Made by a program: the position numbers and the translations under genes. The notes under the pieces are model-generated. The model was not told the DNA's origin. It saw only the letters and a list, made by a program, of their open reading frames with translations, and made no database searches. Below, piece after piece: positions 15,282 through 22,606 of a stretch of 29,469 nt of DNA (positions are counted from its first letter, which is position 1; every line of letters begins with the position of its first letter). Source of the DNA: Anaerolineae bacterium (GTDB taxonomy: Bacteria; Chloroflexota; Anaerolineae; Anaerolineales; E44-bin32); NCBI GenBank assembly GCA_030598885.1, contig JAUVOZ010000003.1, positions 1 through 29,469 on the forward strand, given 5' to 3'.

Positions 15282-15854
15282 ATGAATAGCTCCGAATTGC
15301 TCGAATTCTTCAAAGCTCTGGCCGACGCTAGCCGACTGAAGATCATCGGGTTGCTTGCTCAAGAAACATTCACTGTTGAACAACTGGCGACCGTACTGAA
15401 GCTCCGCCCATCGACTATCTCCCACCATCTCTCGCGTCTAGCCAAAGTAGGGCTGGTCAGCGCCCGGGCAGAAGGTTATTACAACCACTACCGGTTAGAG
15501 ACAGCGGTGCTGGAGAAGATGGCCCATCGGCTACTTTCCCAAAAGACGCTACCGGCAATCGCCGCTGACGTCGATCTAGGGGCCTATGACCGCAAAGTAT
15601 TAGCTGATTTTTCGACCCTGGGTGGCCGACTAAAGACCATCCCAGCCAGGCGTAAGAAGCTCATGATTATTCTACGCCACATCATCAAAGACTTTAAACC
15701 TGGTATTCGTTATCCCGAGGCGCAAGTCAATCAGATTCTGGCTGCATACCACGAGGATACAGCTACACTGAGGCGCGAGTTAGTTGGGTTTGGATTGCTT
15801 CAGCGAGAAAGAGGAGAGTATTGGCTAGTTGAGGAGGGAAGGAGCACGGGTTAG
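15282..15854 (+). CDS. ArsR-family regulator with DUF2087 domain
   Basis: A 190-residue DNA-binding protein. Residues about 4-80 form an ArsR winged helix: LEFFKALADASRLKIIGLL, then the recognition helix LRPSTISHHLSRLAKVGLV and a wing with YYNHYRL. Residues about 112-185 match DUF2087: RLKTIPARRKKLMIILRHII, then YPEAQVNQIL, DTATLRRELVGFGLLQRE and YWLVE. No metal-binding CxC motif is present in the HTH helix, so it is probably not an arsenic or cadmium sensor; the DUF2087 part may sense another signal. GAGG precedes the ATG. The stop codon lies within palindromic element copy 3, so the last few residues derive from the repeat. Confidence 0.92.
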   Translation: MNSSELLEFFKALADASRLKIIGLLAQETFTVEQLATVLKLRPSTISHHLSRLAKVGLVSARAEGYYNHYRLETAVLEKMAHRLLSQKTLPAIAADVDLGAYDRKVLADFSTLGGRLKTIPARRKKLMIILRHIIKDFKPGIRYPEAQVNQILAAYHEDTATLRRELVGFGLLQRERGEYWLVEEGRSTG

Positions 15855-15910
15855 GTATCGGGGATCACTACTCCTGATCCCTAATCCCCGATCCCTAATC
15901 TCTATTCCCT
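15835..15910. repeat. GGGAT-type palindromic element, copy 3
   Basis: The arm AGGGAA (15835) to the GGGGATCA near 15867 folds onto the C-rich arm TCCTGATCCCTAATCCCCG through TATTCCCT (15910). It spans the arsR stop codon and ends 3 bases from the stop of the facing methyltransferase gene. A run of five T follows on the plus strand, so it can act as an intrinsic terminator for arsR. The minus strand has the G-quadruplex-type pattern GGG-ATC-GGGG-ATTA-GGG. Confidence 0.8.
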
Positions 15911-15912
15911 TT

Positions 15913-16824
15913 TTATTCCACCTTTTCTCCTTCTATAGGCTGCTTGAAATCGTAAATACCATCCTTCAGTTGCCAAACGCGCTGACACCCCTCACAGCGC
16001 AAACCAATGTCGACCGGTTCCAGTTCGAACGAGCCACAGGCTGGGCAGCGCCAAAAAACGCCCTCCGGTGCATGCTCACCATCACCTACCGCCTCTGCCC
16101 GCACAAACACACTCGGCGTCAGTTGCCACCAATTCCCGGACCATTGAGCCAACGAGTCCATCGCCACCAGGAATTTCAACGGAACCAACCGTTTGATTAA
16201 ATTCAGACGGAAGTGAGACACTGTGAGTTGCTGGATGATGTCGAAACCGGTCGCCTCCAACCAGCCGCGCACTGCCGCCGGGTGGAAGTTAAAGTTTAAA
16301 GGGACAAATTCTATTGGCTTTCGGTCAAAGGGATTCCATTCCTGCCGTCTCGCGATCCAACGAACTATGGCCTTGAAATTCTGCTTGTTGGCATACTCAA
16401 GCACAAAGACTGCCCCCGATGAGAGCGTGGAACGCACCTGCTGGAGCGCTGCCAGGGGATCAGCCATATGATGCAAGGTGCGTATCATAGTGGAGGCGTC
16501 GAAAACTCCCGCTGCAAAAGGCAACCGATAGACATCGCCTATCGCATACGTATAACGCTCACCATCACCCAATCGCGCCTGCGCCTTTTCCAATTGGGTG
16601 CGAGAGTAGTCGAGCAGCACGACTTGGCGAAAACCCACATAACGTGGTGTGTTGCGGCCGGCACCCGCTCCTATCTCAAGTAACCGCTCACCCTTGGAAG
16701 GCAGAAGTCGTCGTAAAGCCACCGCCTCCACGCGGTCCTCGTACTCCCGATCGCCACGCTCCCAGAAACGTTCTTGATAATCGGAATGCTCATAGTCACA
16801 GATCGGGGGACAGGTTTCGCTCAC
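15913..16824 (-). CDS. Class I SAM methyltransferase fused to Trm112-like zinc ribbon
   Basis: A 303-residue protein. The N-terminal methyltransferase has the SAM loop LLEIGAGAGRNTPRY near residue 48, an acidic VVLLDYSRTQLEKA strand and an AIGDVYRLPFAAGVFDA motif like UbiE-type enzymes. IRTLHHMADPLAALQQVRSTL follows. The C-terminus carries C260-x2-C263-x13-C277-x2-C280, with RCEGCQRVWQLKDGIYDF matching the Trm112-type C-terminal signature. Trm112 domains activate or scaffold tRNA, rRNA and release-factor methyltransferases, but this order (ribbon last, in the same chain) leaves the substrate open. The start is GTG 16824 without a strong ribosome binding site. It converges with the arsR gene across element copy 3. 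Confidence 0.85.
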   Translation of the reverse strand: MSETCPPICDYEHSDYQERFWERGDREYEDRVEAVALRRLLPSKGERLLEIGAGAGRNTPRYVGFRQVVLLDYSRTQLEKAQARLGDGERYTYAIGDVYRLPFAAGVFDASTMIRTLHHMADPLAALQQVRSTLSSGAVFVLEYANKQNFKAIVRWIARRQEWNPFDRKPIEFVPLNFNFHPAAVRGWLEATGFDIIQQLTVSHFRLNLIKRLVPLKFLVAMDSLAQWSGNWWQLTPSVFVRAEAVGDGEHAPEGVFWRCPACGSFELEPVDIGLRCEGCQRVWQLKDGIYDFKQPIEGEKVE

Positions 16825-17016
16825 GGCAACTCACTAGGGTAAGCCAGGGTCAGTGGCCAACGGCACATCATCTATCACCCCGATTGTACCCAAAACTGGT
16901 CCAGCATGCTAAGGTTTGTTCGGGCATATCAACCAAGAGTCTGAAGCGAGTGGACCCATCACGGCAAGATGTTTATACCCAATAATCGAAATCTGCTTTA
17001 GGATTGGGTTTTGTAT

Positions 17017-17042
17017 CCCTCCTCTGGATGTCCAGAGGAGGG
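17017..17042 (-). terminator. Strong perfect hairpin after the Ig-like gene
   Basis: CCCTCCTCTGG (17017-17027) and CCAGAGGAGGG (17032-17042) pair over 11 bases around ATGT, 10 bases past the stop of the 17053-17799 gene. The position suggests the end of the ABC operon. The downstream minus-strand bases (ATACAAAACC) lack a U-run, so this is not a textbook intrinsic terminator. Confidence 0.45.
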
Positions 17043-17052
17043 AAGCCAGATG

Positions 17053-17799
17053 TCACCGTTCGTAGCGTGATTCCTCAATCAGGCGCTGCAGGTGATCCAC
17101 CTCGCTCTCGAGTTCAAGTGTACCGCGGGTAGCATCTGCACTCCACCGCGCCTCCGCTGCTGCCAACTCCGCCGCCGTAGCCTGACGCACTACCGCCCAT
17201 TTGCCACAATGGGGGCAGCGCTCAAGTTTACCAACCAACATATTGGGCGACATAAAATGACGTCGGTAGGGCAACTCACATCGCGGACAAACTGCGCCAC
17301 CCGCCACGCCATACTCACCCACCCGTGGTGCACCCCTGGAACGGCCTATCAGCATAGTACCCAAAGATGCCGCCAGCATGAGCACGATCGTCCCCACCAC
17401 AATAGGCACTGCGATACCCATGGCTACCCGCCAGCCCTCCTCCGCGCTGACAAACTCTAGGGTCCGCTCTGCTGAGCGAAGTTCCTCCCCAGTGGTCGTG
17501 AAACCTATCGCTGAGATACGGTGACCGCCGAGCTGGTAATTGCTCGTGCTGAAGGAAAAGCGGAAGGGAGGCTCGCTATCGACGCCAACTACCTGCTCGT
17601 CGATTAGAAATTCCACCCGTACCAGGTCATCGGGTCCGGTGACCTGCAGGGTGAATCTTCCCTGTATTAGATTGCCCATGCCGAAGCCAAAGTCTCGACG
17701 TACGCTCAGTTGTAGCGAGGCTTCAGACTCCTGTGCCTCCGCTGGGAGGGTAATTACTACAATCATGAGGATGAGCAGAGCCACTTTATATTTTTTCAT
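17053..17799 (-). CDS. Signal peptide/Ig-like/TM/zinc-ribbon protein
   Basis: A 248-residue protein, last in the ABC run. Residues 1-22 form a signal peptide (MKKYK, a hydrophobic core, then AEA before QES). Residues about 28-118 look like an Ig-like beta domain, with VRVEFLIDEQVVGVDSEPPFRFSF and LGGHRISAIGFTTTG. A membrane segment, VAMGIAVPIVVGTIVLMLAA, follows near 124-150. The C-terminal cytoplasmic part has CPRC (about 168-171) and CPHCG (about 193-197) zinc-ligand pairs 20-odd residues apart, then a helical tail. ATG 17799 is 12 bases after the permease stop. The layout suggests an extracellular Ig domain tethered to a cytoplasmic zinc ribbon; I do not recognise a named family. Confidence 0.75.
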   Translation of the reverse strand: MKKYKVALLILMIVVITLPAEAQESEASLQLSVRRDFGFGMGNLIQGRFTLQVTGPDDLVRVEFLIDEQVVGVDSEPPFRFSFSTSNYQLGGHRISAIGFTTTGEELRSAERTLEFVSAEEGWRVAMGIAVPIVVGTIVLMLAASLGTMLIGRSRGAPRVGEYGVAGGAVCPRCELPYRRHFMSPNMLVGKLERCPHCGKWAVVRQATAAELAAAEARWSADATRGTLELESEVDHLQRLIEESRYER

Positions 17800-17811
17800 C
17801 CCAGTCTCGAC

Positions 17812-18603
17812 CTACTTCCAACGGGTAAGGATAGTCTCACGTTGAAAGATATGCGTTGCAAAGGCCAGCAACCCACTGTCAACTACCACAAGACCGGCTG
17901 CCATCCACAGAATCAGCGTCTGGTTGATAAAGAACAAGCCGGAAATTTGACCAAAAAAAGCAGCTAACAGCGGCAAAATTACTAACATCGAGAGTTGCTC
18001 GGCGACTCGCGGGTCGTTGGCCCGCGAGGAGACCATCACCGCCACACTGACCGCGGCCACCGCCAGCAACGGCCCGACGATGAATATCGCAATCAGCCAC
18101 AGGGGGTCGAGCAAGCGGGCAGCCACGTTGGGACTGGGCGACAGCACCCGCGCTCCAACGGCGAAAACTGCAAAACCCAACCAGGTGACCACCACCGCCG
18201 GGATGGCTGCCGCTAACGCCTTACCCGCCAATAGTTCAAACGTAGTCACTGGCGTGGCGAGCACCGGCTCCAGCGTGCGGGTGGTCTTCTCGCCAACGAT
18301 ACTGTAAGAAGCGATCGTTACCGGTATCGCCATCGGCATCAACATGAAGAGCAACATAAACTGGCTGACTATAAAGTATTGCATGCACTCGCCCCCGCTC
18401 ATCTCCATACAGAGCGAAGCGAACCCAGCCGGCATGTCAGCCGAGGAGAACCCCCCGAGATCGCTGGTGGAACGGGTCGCATAGAGTATGATCAGCGGCA
18501 GGGCGGTGAGGATCAGTGGTAGAAAAGCCACGGTGAAAAGCACAAAGCGATTCTTAAAAACCTCCGCCCAATCCTTGCGCACGATAACCCAGGTCTTGTT
18601 CAT
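17812..18603 (-). CDS. ABC-2 type transporter permease
   Basis: A 263-residue membrane protein of the ABC-2 export class. The N-terminus, MNKTWVIVRKDWAEVFKNR, is typical of such permeases. After helix 1 a periplasmic loop is followed by about five further helices. The coupling segment IVGEKTTRTLEPVLATPVTTFELLAGKALAAAIPAVV matches the NatB-like EKE-xRTLE-LL-xP-V pattern. The ATPase encoded just upstream is its likely partner. Export direction is a family property; the substrate is unknown. AGGCGGG lies upstream of the ATG. Palindromic element copy 4 separates it from the ATPase gene. Confidence 0.88.
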   Translation of the reverse strand: MNKTWVIVRKDWAEVFKNRFVLFTVAFLPLILTALPLIILYATRSTSDLGGFSSADMPAGFASLCMEMSGGECMQYFIVSQFMLLFMLMPMAIPVTIASYSIVGEKTTRTLEPVLATPVTTFELLAGKALAAAIPAVVVTWLGFAVFAVGARVLSPSPNVAARLLDPLWLIAIFIVGPLLAVAAVSVAVMVSSRANDPRVAEQLSMLVILPLLAAFFGQISGLFFINQTLILWMAAGLVVVDSGLLAFATHIFQRETILTRWK

Positions 18604-18628
18604 AGCCCGCCTTTTATCAGATTGAAAA

Positions 18629-18710
18629 CAGGGTATAAGGGATTAGGGATTAAGTGCCTGACTGGTAGCCCGACCTTATCCCTGGTCCCCGATCCCTGAT
18701 CCCTTATCGC
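18629..18710. repeat. GGGAT-type palindromic element, copy 4
   Basis: The left arm from CAGGGTATAAGGGATTAGGG (18629-18648) folds on the right arm CTTATCCCTGGTCCCCGATCC and CTGATCCCTTATCGC (18674-18710). It lies inside the ABC operon between the ATPase and permease genes and reaches into the ATPase stop codon. The minus-strand G-rich arm has GGG-ATCA-GGG-ATC-GGGG-ACCA-GGG. Confidence 0.8.
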
Positions 18711-19636
18711 TAATTAGTCTCACCATCCTCCATCCCTACCAATCTCAAGTAAACATCCTCCAGCGTCCGTCGTAACTCACCAACGAATTGAATATCCGCT
18801 CCGGCCTCGACCAGCGTGCGAATGATCGTTGGATTGTGCTTCTCCGGGTCGTCGATGGCTACCACAAGTTTGTTGTCCATCTCCCGCACAGAACGAACGA
18901 AAGATAAGGTCTGCAGCCTATGTACGAAGCGTGGCTCAGCCTGGCGTAAATGGAAGACCACCGTCCGCTCGTACAATTGGCGCCGCAGGGCGGACGGTGT
19001 ATCTAGCGCCAGCAAACGGGTGTTGATGATCGCGATCCGATCACATAATCGGTCGGCTTCGTCCAGATTGTGAGTGCAGATAAAGATGGTGCGGCCCTCG
19101 CGTTTTAAACCACCAATGAAATCACGCACCAGTCGAGCTGCTTCCGGGTCAAGGCCGCTGGTCGGTTCGTCGAGGAAAAGCACTTGTGGTTCATGAAGCA
19201 GTGCCCGGGCGATAGCCAGTTTCTGTCGCATCCCCCTGGAAAAGATCCCGGCTTCCTCATGACGCCGGTCCCACAGACCTAGCATACGTAGGTACCGTTC
19301 GATCTGTCCATCGACATCATCGACCTCGTACAGCCGGGCGAAGAAGTCCAGATTGCGCTCTGCGCTCAACCGATCGTAGAGACCGGGGGATTCAGTCAGG
19401 ATCCCCACCCGACGCCGGATCTTCCCATCCTCCTGTCCGACCTTACAGCCCGCCACTTTTGCATTGCCAGAGGTTGGAGCGATAAGGGCGGTCAGTAATC
19501 GAATGGTGGTTGTTTTTCCAGCCCCATTGGGCCCCAGGAACCCGAATACCTCTCCCGCCTCTACTGATAAGGTCAAACGGTCAACGGCTAGGATGTCGCC
19601 AAATCGTTTGGTCAGATCCTCCGTCTGGATCATCAT
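18710..19636 (-). CDS. ABC transporter ATP-binding protein
   Basis: A 308-residue ATPase of an ABC-2 exporter. Walker A is GPNGAGKTTT (about residues 34-43), the Q-loop is in VGILTESPGLYDRLSAERNL, the signature is FSRGMRQKLAIARAL, Walker B is VLFLDEPTSGLDPEA and the switch histidine is in CTHNLDEADRLCDR. A C-terminal extension of about 80 residues ending VGELRRTLEDVYLRLVG is typical of CcmA/NatA-type ATPases. GAGGG precedes two adjacent ATG codons (19636 and 19633). It pairs with the permease gene at 17812-18603. Confidence 0.93.
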   Translation of the reverse strand: MMIQTEDLTKRFGDILAVDRLTLSVEAGEVFGFLGPNGAGKTTTIRLLTALIAPTSGNAKVAGCKVGQEDGKIRRRVGILTESPGLYDRLSAERNLDFFARLYEVDDVDGQIERYLRMLGLWDRRHEEAGIFSRGMRQKLAIARALLHEPQVLFLDEPTSGLDPEAARLVRDFIGGLKREGRTIFICTHNLDEADRLCDRIAIINTRLLALDTPSALRRQLYERTVVFHLRQAEPRFVHRLQTLSFVRSVREMDNKLVVAIDDPEKHNPTIIRTLVEAGADIQFVGELRRTLEDVYLRLVGMEDGETN

Positions 19637-19681
19637 CGTACCCTCGAATAATTATGACTTACCCAAACCAGTTTGATGCGG

Positions 19682-19708
19682 GTAGCCGAATAGGTCAGCT
19701 CCGGCTAC
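19682..19708. repeat. Small inverted repeat at the protease stop
   Basis: GTAGCCG (19682-19688) and CGGCTAC (19702-19708) pair over 7 bases with a 13-base loop, overlapping the stop codon of the intramembrane protease gene. It could slightly slow or attenuate read-through to the next ATPase gene; no T-run is present. Confidence 0.4.
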
Positions 19709-20583
19709 ATATAGCGGCTGTCTTCCAGGTCATCTTCAGTAATTTCCTCAACTGCTGGATCAGCTCCTGGGATCTTGATCACCACCTCAGGAGACGCCCG
19801 ATGTGCTGGACCTCCATCTTCACCCTCATGCTTCCGTAGGGTGAAGACGATCCACAGACTGAACAGTGCCATCAATCCAATCAATCCTTCGGCCACATAA
19901 GCTCCCCATATCCCGAAGGCGAATAGCGTCACTGCGTTGACCAACGCATGCCAACTGATAGCCAACACCAGCCAAGCTGGTTTTTTTCTGGTGATGGCCT
20001 GCAATACAAGCAGGGATGCGCTCAAGTGAAAGCACAGCGCAAACGCTCGTTCAATCGCCCCCAGCACTGTGGAATACCATGGCGCTGCCCAGTAAGCCTC
20101 CAGCTGTGCCTTCGCCAATTCCAACTGCTCCGGCGGCACCAGTCCATTCAAGTCTACACCACGATAAGCAACCGCCTGAAATAGGGCGTAGGCAGCCAGT
20201 CCGCCCAATAGGATAGCCTCGACCCCGCCGTGCCCGGCACCGAACATCAGCGCCTGCCCCCAAGACGTGACCTCCTTCAACTGCAGGCGATAAACTAGGT
20301 AGCGAGCCACCTCCTCGAACACCCCGGCTGACAAGCCAAATAGAAGCGCCACCACCGCCAGGGGAACACCAGTCTGTGCCTCTGTCAGCCCTAGCCGCTC
20401 GATCACCAGCGACAAGACCTGGGTGTTGAATGGCAAGTGGAAGACCTGGGAACCGACGAAGGTCACCGCTCCGACTACAAATAGGCGCCAACCTACCCGA
20501 AGCCGTCGAGCTAGGATCAACCCCAACGCTAGCGGCATGGCGATCATCAGTAAGGCGTTAACCAACCGAATAAGGATATCCAT
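19705..20583 (-). CDS. YhfC family intramembrane glutamic protease-like protein
   Basis: A 292-residue polytopic protein matching the YhfC family (related to CPBP/PrsW intramembrane proteases). The putative catalytic parts are VFEEVARY (E90, E91, R94), FGAGHGGVEAILLGG (H118, E122), CFHLSAS (H186) and SWHALVNA (H212), all in membrane segments. About eight hydrophobic segments cover residues 4-238; an acidic cytosolic tail (EEITEDDLEDSRYM) follows. It lies between two ABC-2 exporter pairs on one strand, suggesting it processes or clears a membrane substrate of that system. Proteolytic activity is family-based inference. ATG 20583 has TGAGG upstream. Confidence 0.85.
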   Translation of the reverse strand: MDILIRLVNALLMIAMPLALGLILARRLRVGWRLFVVGAVTFVGSQVFHLPFNTQVLSLVIERLGLTEAQTGVPLAVVALLFGLSAGVFEEVARYLVYRLQLKEVTSWGQALMFGAGHGGVEAILLGGLAAYALFQAVAYRGVDLNGLVPPEQLELAKAQLEAYWAAPWYSTVLGAIERAFALCFHLSASLLVLQAITRKKPAWLVLAISWHALVNAVTLFAFGIWGAYVAEGLIGLMALFSLWIVFTLRKHEGEDGGPAHRASPEVVIKIPGADPAVEEITEDDLEDSRYM

Positions 20584-20603
20584 TCGTAGACCTCAAATGA
20601 GTG

Positions 20604-20642
20604 GGCGTAAGCTATAGAGATGTTCGCCTCCAAGCTTACGCC
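20604..20642. repeat. Inverted repeat between permease and protease genes
   Basis: GGCGTAAGCT (20604-20613) and AGCTTACGCC (20633-20642) form a perfect 10-base stem with a 19-base loop. CGCCTCCA occurs in the loop (20625-20632) and CGCCTCCAG again from 20639, a direct repeat. It lies within the ABC operon and could reduce downstream expression. Confidence 0.6.
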
Positions 20643-20649
20643 TCCAGCG

Positions 20650-21408
20650 TTATAGTTCCTGGCGCTGCAATATCAACCAGGCAGCCAGCCAAGTTAGCGC
20701 AGTGACCGCCACTGTTACCGCGAGGGCCGTCCATGCCGGCTCAGCATCCAACCTGAGCGCCAGGGCACAACCCCAGTCTATCAAGGAGGTAGGAAAGTAC
20801 GGCGAGAGTGACGGGATTGTACCAAGCAGGCTGATGAAGATCAACAGGCTAAAGGAGATGCCGGCAGCCGCGAATTGCGAGCGGCTGACCGTGCTGGCGA
20901 ACAAGGTTATCGCCACAAACATCATAAGATAGATCATGAGCAGCCCATTGAGAGCTAAAAAACCCTCTGGCTTCAGCCATTCGAACAGTATTCCAAGATA
21001 ATAATAACCGCCCAAACCGGCGAGCAGAATACCGGCAAAGAAGATTAACCCATAGGTGATAAACTTTGACCCCAGAAAAACCGCTCTCGAGACCGGCTTG
21101 CTGAGGATCATTGCCGCAGTACCACTGTTTTTTTCACCCACCACCGCTGCCATGGGAATCAGTATTGCTAATATAACCCCAAATCCAGCTAGATTCTGGA
21201 CATACTCATCGACTGCCATGGCGACATCTGGTTCGGGCATTACTTCCGCCAAACCTTCCGGCACCCCAGGCATCCGGGCCATAATCAACGGTAGGTACTT
21301 AACCGATAGCGGTCCAAGTAGGCCGAATAGACTCAATACCGCCGCTACAACTAGGATCCGGTGAGTGCGCCATTGTTCGCGCAGTTCTTTTCTAAGCAAC
21401 GTCTGCAT
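20650..21408 (-). CDS. ABC-2 type transporter permease
   Basis: A 252-residue permease with about six membrane segments. The N-terminal MQTLLRKELREQWRTHRILV and the VVGEKNSGTAAMILSKPVSRAVFLGSKFITYGLIFFAG coupling region are typical of ABC-2/NosY-like permeases. The ATG lies 3 bases after the stop of the upstream ATPase gene (AGGA in between), so translation is coupled and the two form one transporter. A loop near residues 45-70 (MARMPGVPEGLAEVMPEPDVAM) should be extracytoplasmic. Substrate unknown. Confidence 0.88.
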   Translation of the reverse strand: MQTLLRKELREQWRTHRILVVAAVLSLFGLLGPLSVKYLPLIMARMPGVPEGLAEVMPEPDVAMAVDEYVQNLAGFGVILAILIPMAAVVGEKNSGTAAMILSKPVSRAVFLGSKFITYGLIFFAGILLAGLGGYYYLGILFEWLKPEGFLALNGLLMIYLMMFVAITLFASTVSRSQFAAAGISFSLLIFISLLGTIPSLSPYFPTSLIDWGCALALRLDAEPAWTALAVTVAVTALTWLAAWLILQRQEL

Positions 21409-21411
21409 CGA

Positions 21412-22335
21412 TTATCCTACTAATTGCAGAAAGACATCCTCGAGTTGGGGGTGCTCATGCTGATAACCTAGAACAAGTAAGTCGGATCCTAACACCAGCT
21501 GCTGCAAATCGACGCTGGATTGGACCGATCCATCAAGCGTGATCCGTACTGTACTTCCATCTAATTGAATATTGACCACAAAAGGCAACTCGCGAAGCGA
21601 TTCAGCCCAATGGGCGACGGTTTCCGGCGTAGCATCGAAGTTCACTTCGACCACCGGTACAGCATAACGGCGAAGTAGGTTTTCTTTTTCATCAAGGACA
21701 ATCAGGCGACCATAGTCGAGGATTCCAACTGTATCACAGATCCGTTCAACGTCGCTCAGGATGTGGGTGCTCATGAACACCGTCGCCTCACCCCTCAACT
21801 CATCGATCAAGTTCAGAATGTCGCGCCTACCGACAGGATCGAGCCCACTGACCGGCTCATCGAGTAGGAGCACCTGAGGTCGATTCATAAGCGCCTGGGC
21901 CAAGCCTAACCGCTGGCGCATACCTCGGCTGAACCCACCGATCCGACGCTCGTCGACCTCCTCGAGACCCACCAACACCAGCATTTCATCAGCGCGTGCC
22001 TTTGCCTCACTCCGCGACATACCATAAAGCCGACCGACCAAATCAGCCAGGAATTCACCCGCTCGCATCCAAGGGTAGAAGCTAGGTTCTTCAGGGAGAT
22101 AGCCGACCAGCTGACGGGCATGGCTCCCAGGGCCGACGGGCAGCCCTTCAATCCAGGCCCGACCAGTGGTAGGACGCGCCAGGCCGGCAAGAATGCGCAA
22201 GGTGGTTGTTTTTCCTGCCCCGTTTGGCCCCAGGAAGCCAAAAACCACCCCTTGTTCGACATGCAGATCCAGGCTATCGAGGGCCGTTACCGGTCCGTAG
22301 ATCTTGCCCAGTCCCTCGATGACGATCGCGCTCAT
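21412..22335 (-). CDS. ABC transporter ATP-binding protein
   Basis: A 307-residue ATPase. Start ATG 22335 is chosen for its GGAGG and because it overlaps the upstream stop as ATGA; a longer frame runs back into that gene. Walker A is GPNGAGKTTT, the Q-loop is YLPEEPSFYPWMRAGEFL, the signature is FSRGMRQRLGLAQAL, Walker B is VLLLDEPVSGLDPVG and the H-loop is STHILSDVERICD. The C-terminal part ends HPQLEDVFLQLVG, as in NatA/CcmA-type export ATPases. Partner of the permease at 20650-21408. Confidence 0.94.
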   Translation of the reverse strand: MSAIVIEGLGKIYGPVTALDSLDLHVEQGVVFGFLGPNGAGKTTTLRILAGLARPTTGRAWIEGLPVGPGSHARQLVGYLPEEPSFYPWMRAGEFLADLVGRLYGMSRSEAKARADEMLVLVGLEEVDERRIGGFSRGMRQRLGLAQALMNRPQVLLLDEPVSGLDPVGRRDILNLIDELRGEATVFMSTHILSDVERICDTVGILDYGRLIVLDEKENLLRRYAVPVVEVNFDATPETVAHWAESLRELPFVVNIQLDGSTVRITLDGSVQSSVDLQQLVLGSDLLVLGYQHEHPQLEDVFLQLVG

Positions 22336-22535
22336 GCCTCCTCCCGGCCAAAGATAAAGTAAACCACCGGGCCGATGATGCTGAACAGGATCACTATCAA
22401 GCCCCACAGCCATTTCGGCCCGCGGGTGCGTTGACAGGAAATAAGATCAACCAGACCGGCAACCAGTAAGATAAACCAGATCAGGAGCACAGGTGCTAAC
22501 AATAGAATCGCTTCTGTTAAGTCATTGTTTCCCAT
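22332..22535 (-). CDS. Small PLDc_N-like membrane protein
   Basis: A 67-residue protein with two membrane segments, LLLAPVLLIWFILLVAGLVDLI and WLWGLIVILFSIIGPVVYFIFGR. This is the pattern of the PLDc_N (phospholipase D-nuclease N-terminal) domain found as a small stand-alone protein. The ATG at 22535 follows GGGGG; its TGA stop overlaps the next ATPase start by 4 bases. Small PLDc_N proteins frequently accompany GntR-controlled ABC exporters in Gram-positive lineages (recollection). It has no catalytic HKD motif. A parS-like palindrome lies just upstream. Confidence 0.8.
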   Translation of the reverse strand: MGNNDLTEAILLLAPVLLIWFILLVAGLVDLISCQRTRGPKWLWGLIVILFSIIGPVVYFIFGREEA

Positions 22536-22576
22536 GGAACCCCCGCTGAAGTCAATCAATTGCGTGATATCGGAAT

Positions 22577-22592
22577 TGTTTCACGTGAAACA
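22577..22592. other. parS site (ParB-binding centromere)
   Basis: TGTTTCACGTGAAACA is a perfect 16-base palindrome and is identical to the widely conserved bacterial parS consensus first defined in Bacillus subtilis. It lies in the 71-base gap between gntR and the PLDc_N gene. Binding by ParB and an origin-proximal position are inferred; parA and parB are not in the window. A local operator role is the main alternative. Confidence 0.78.
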
Positions 22593-22606
22593 TCGGTCCG
22601 ATAATT

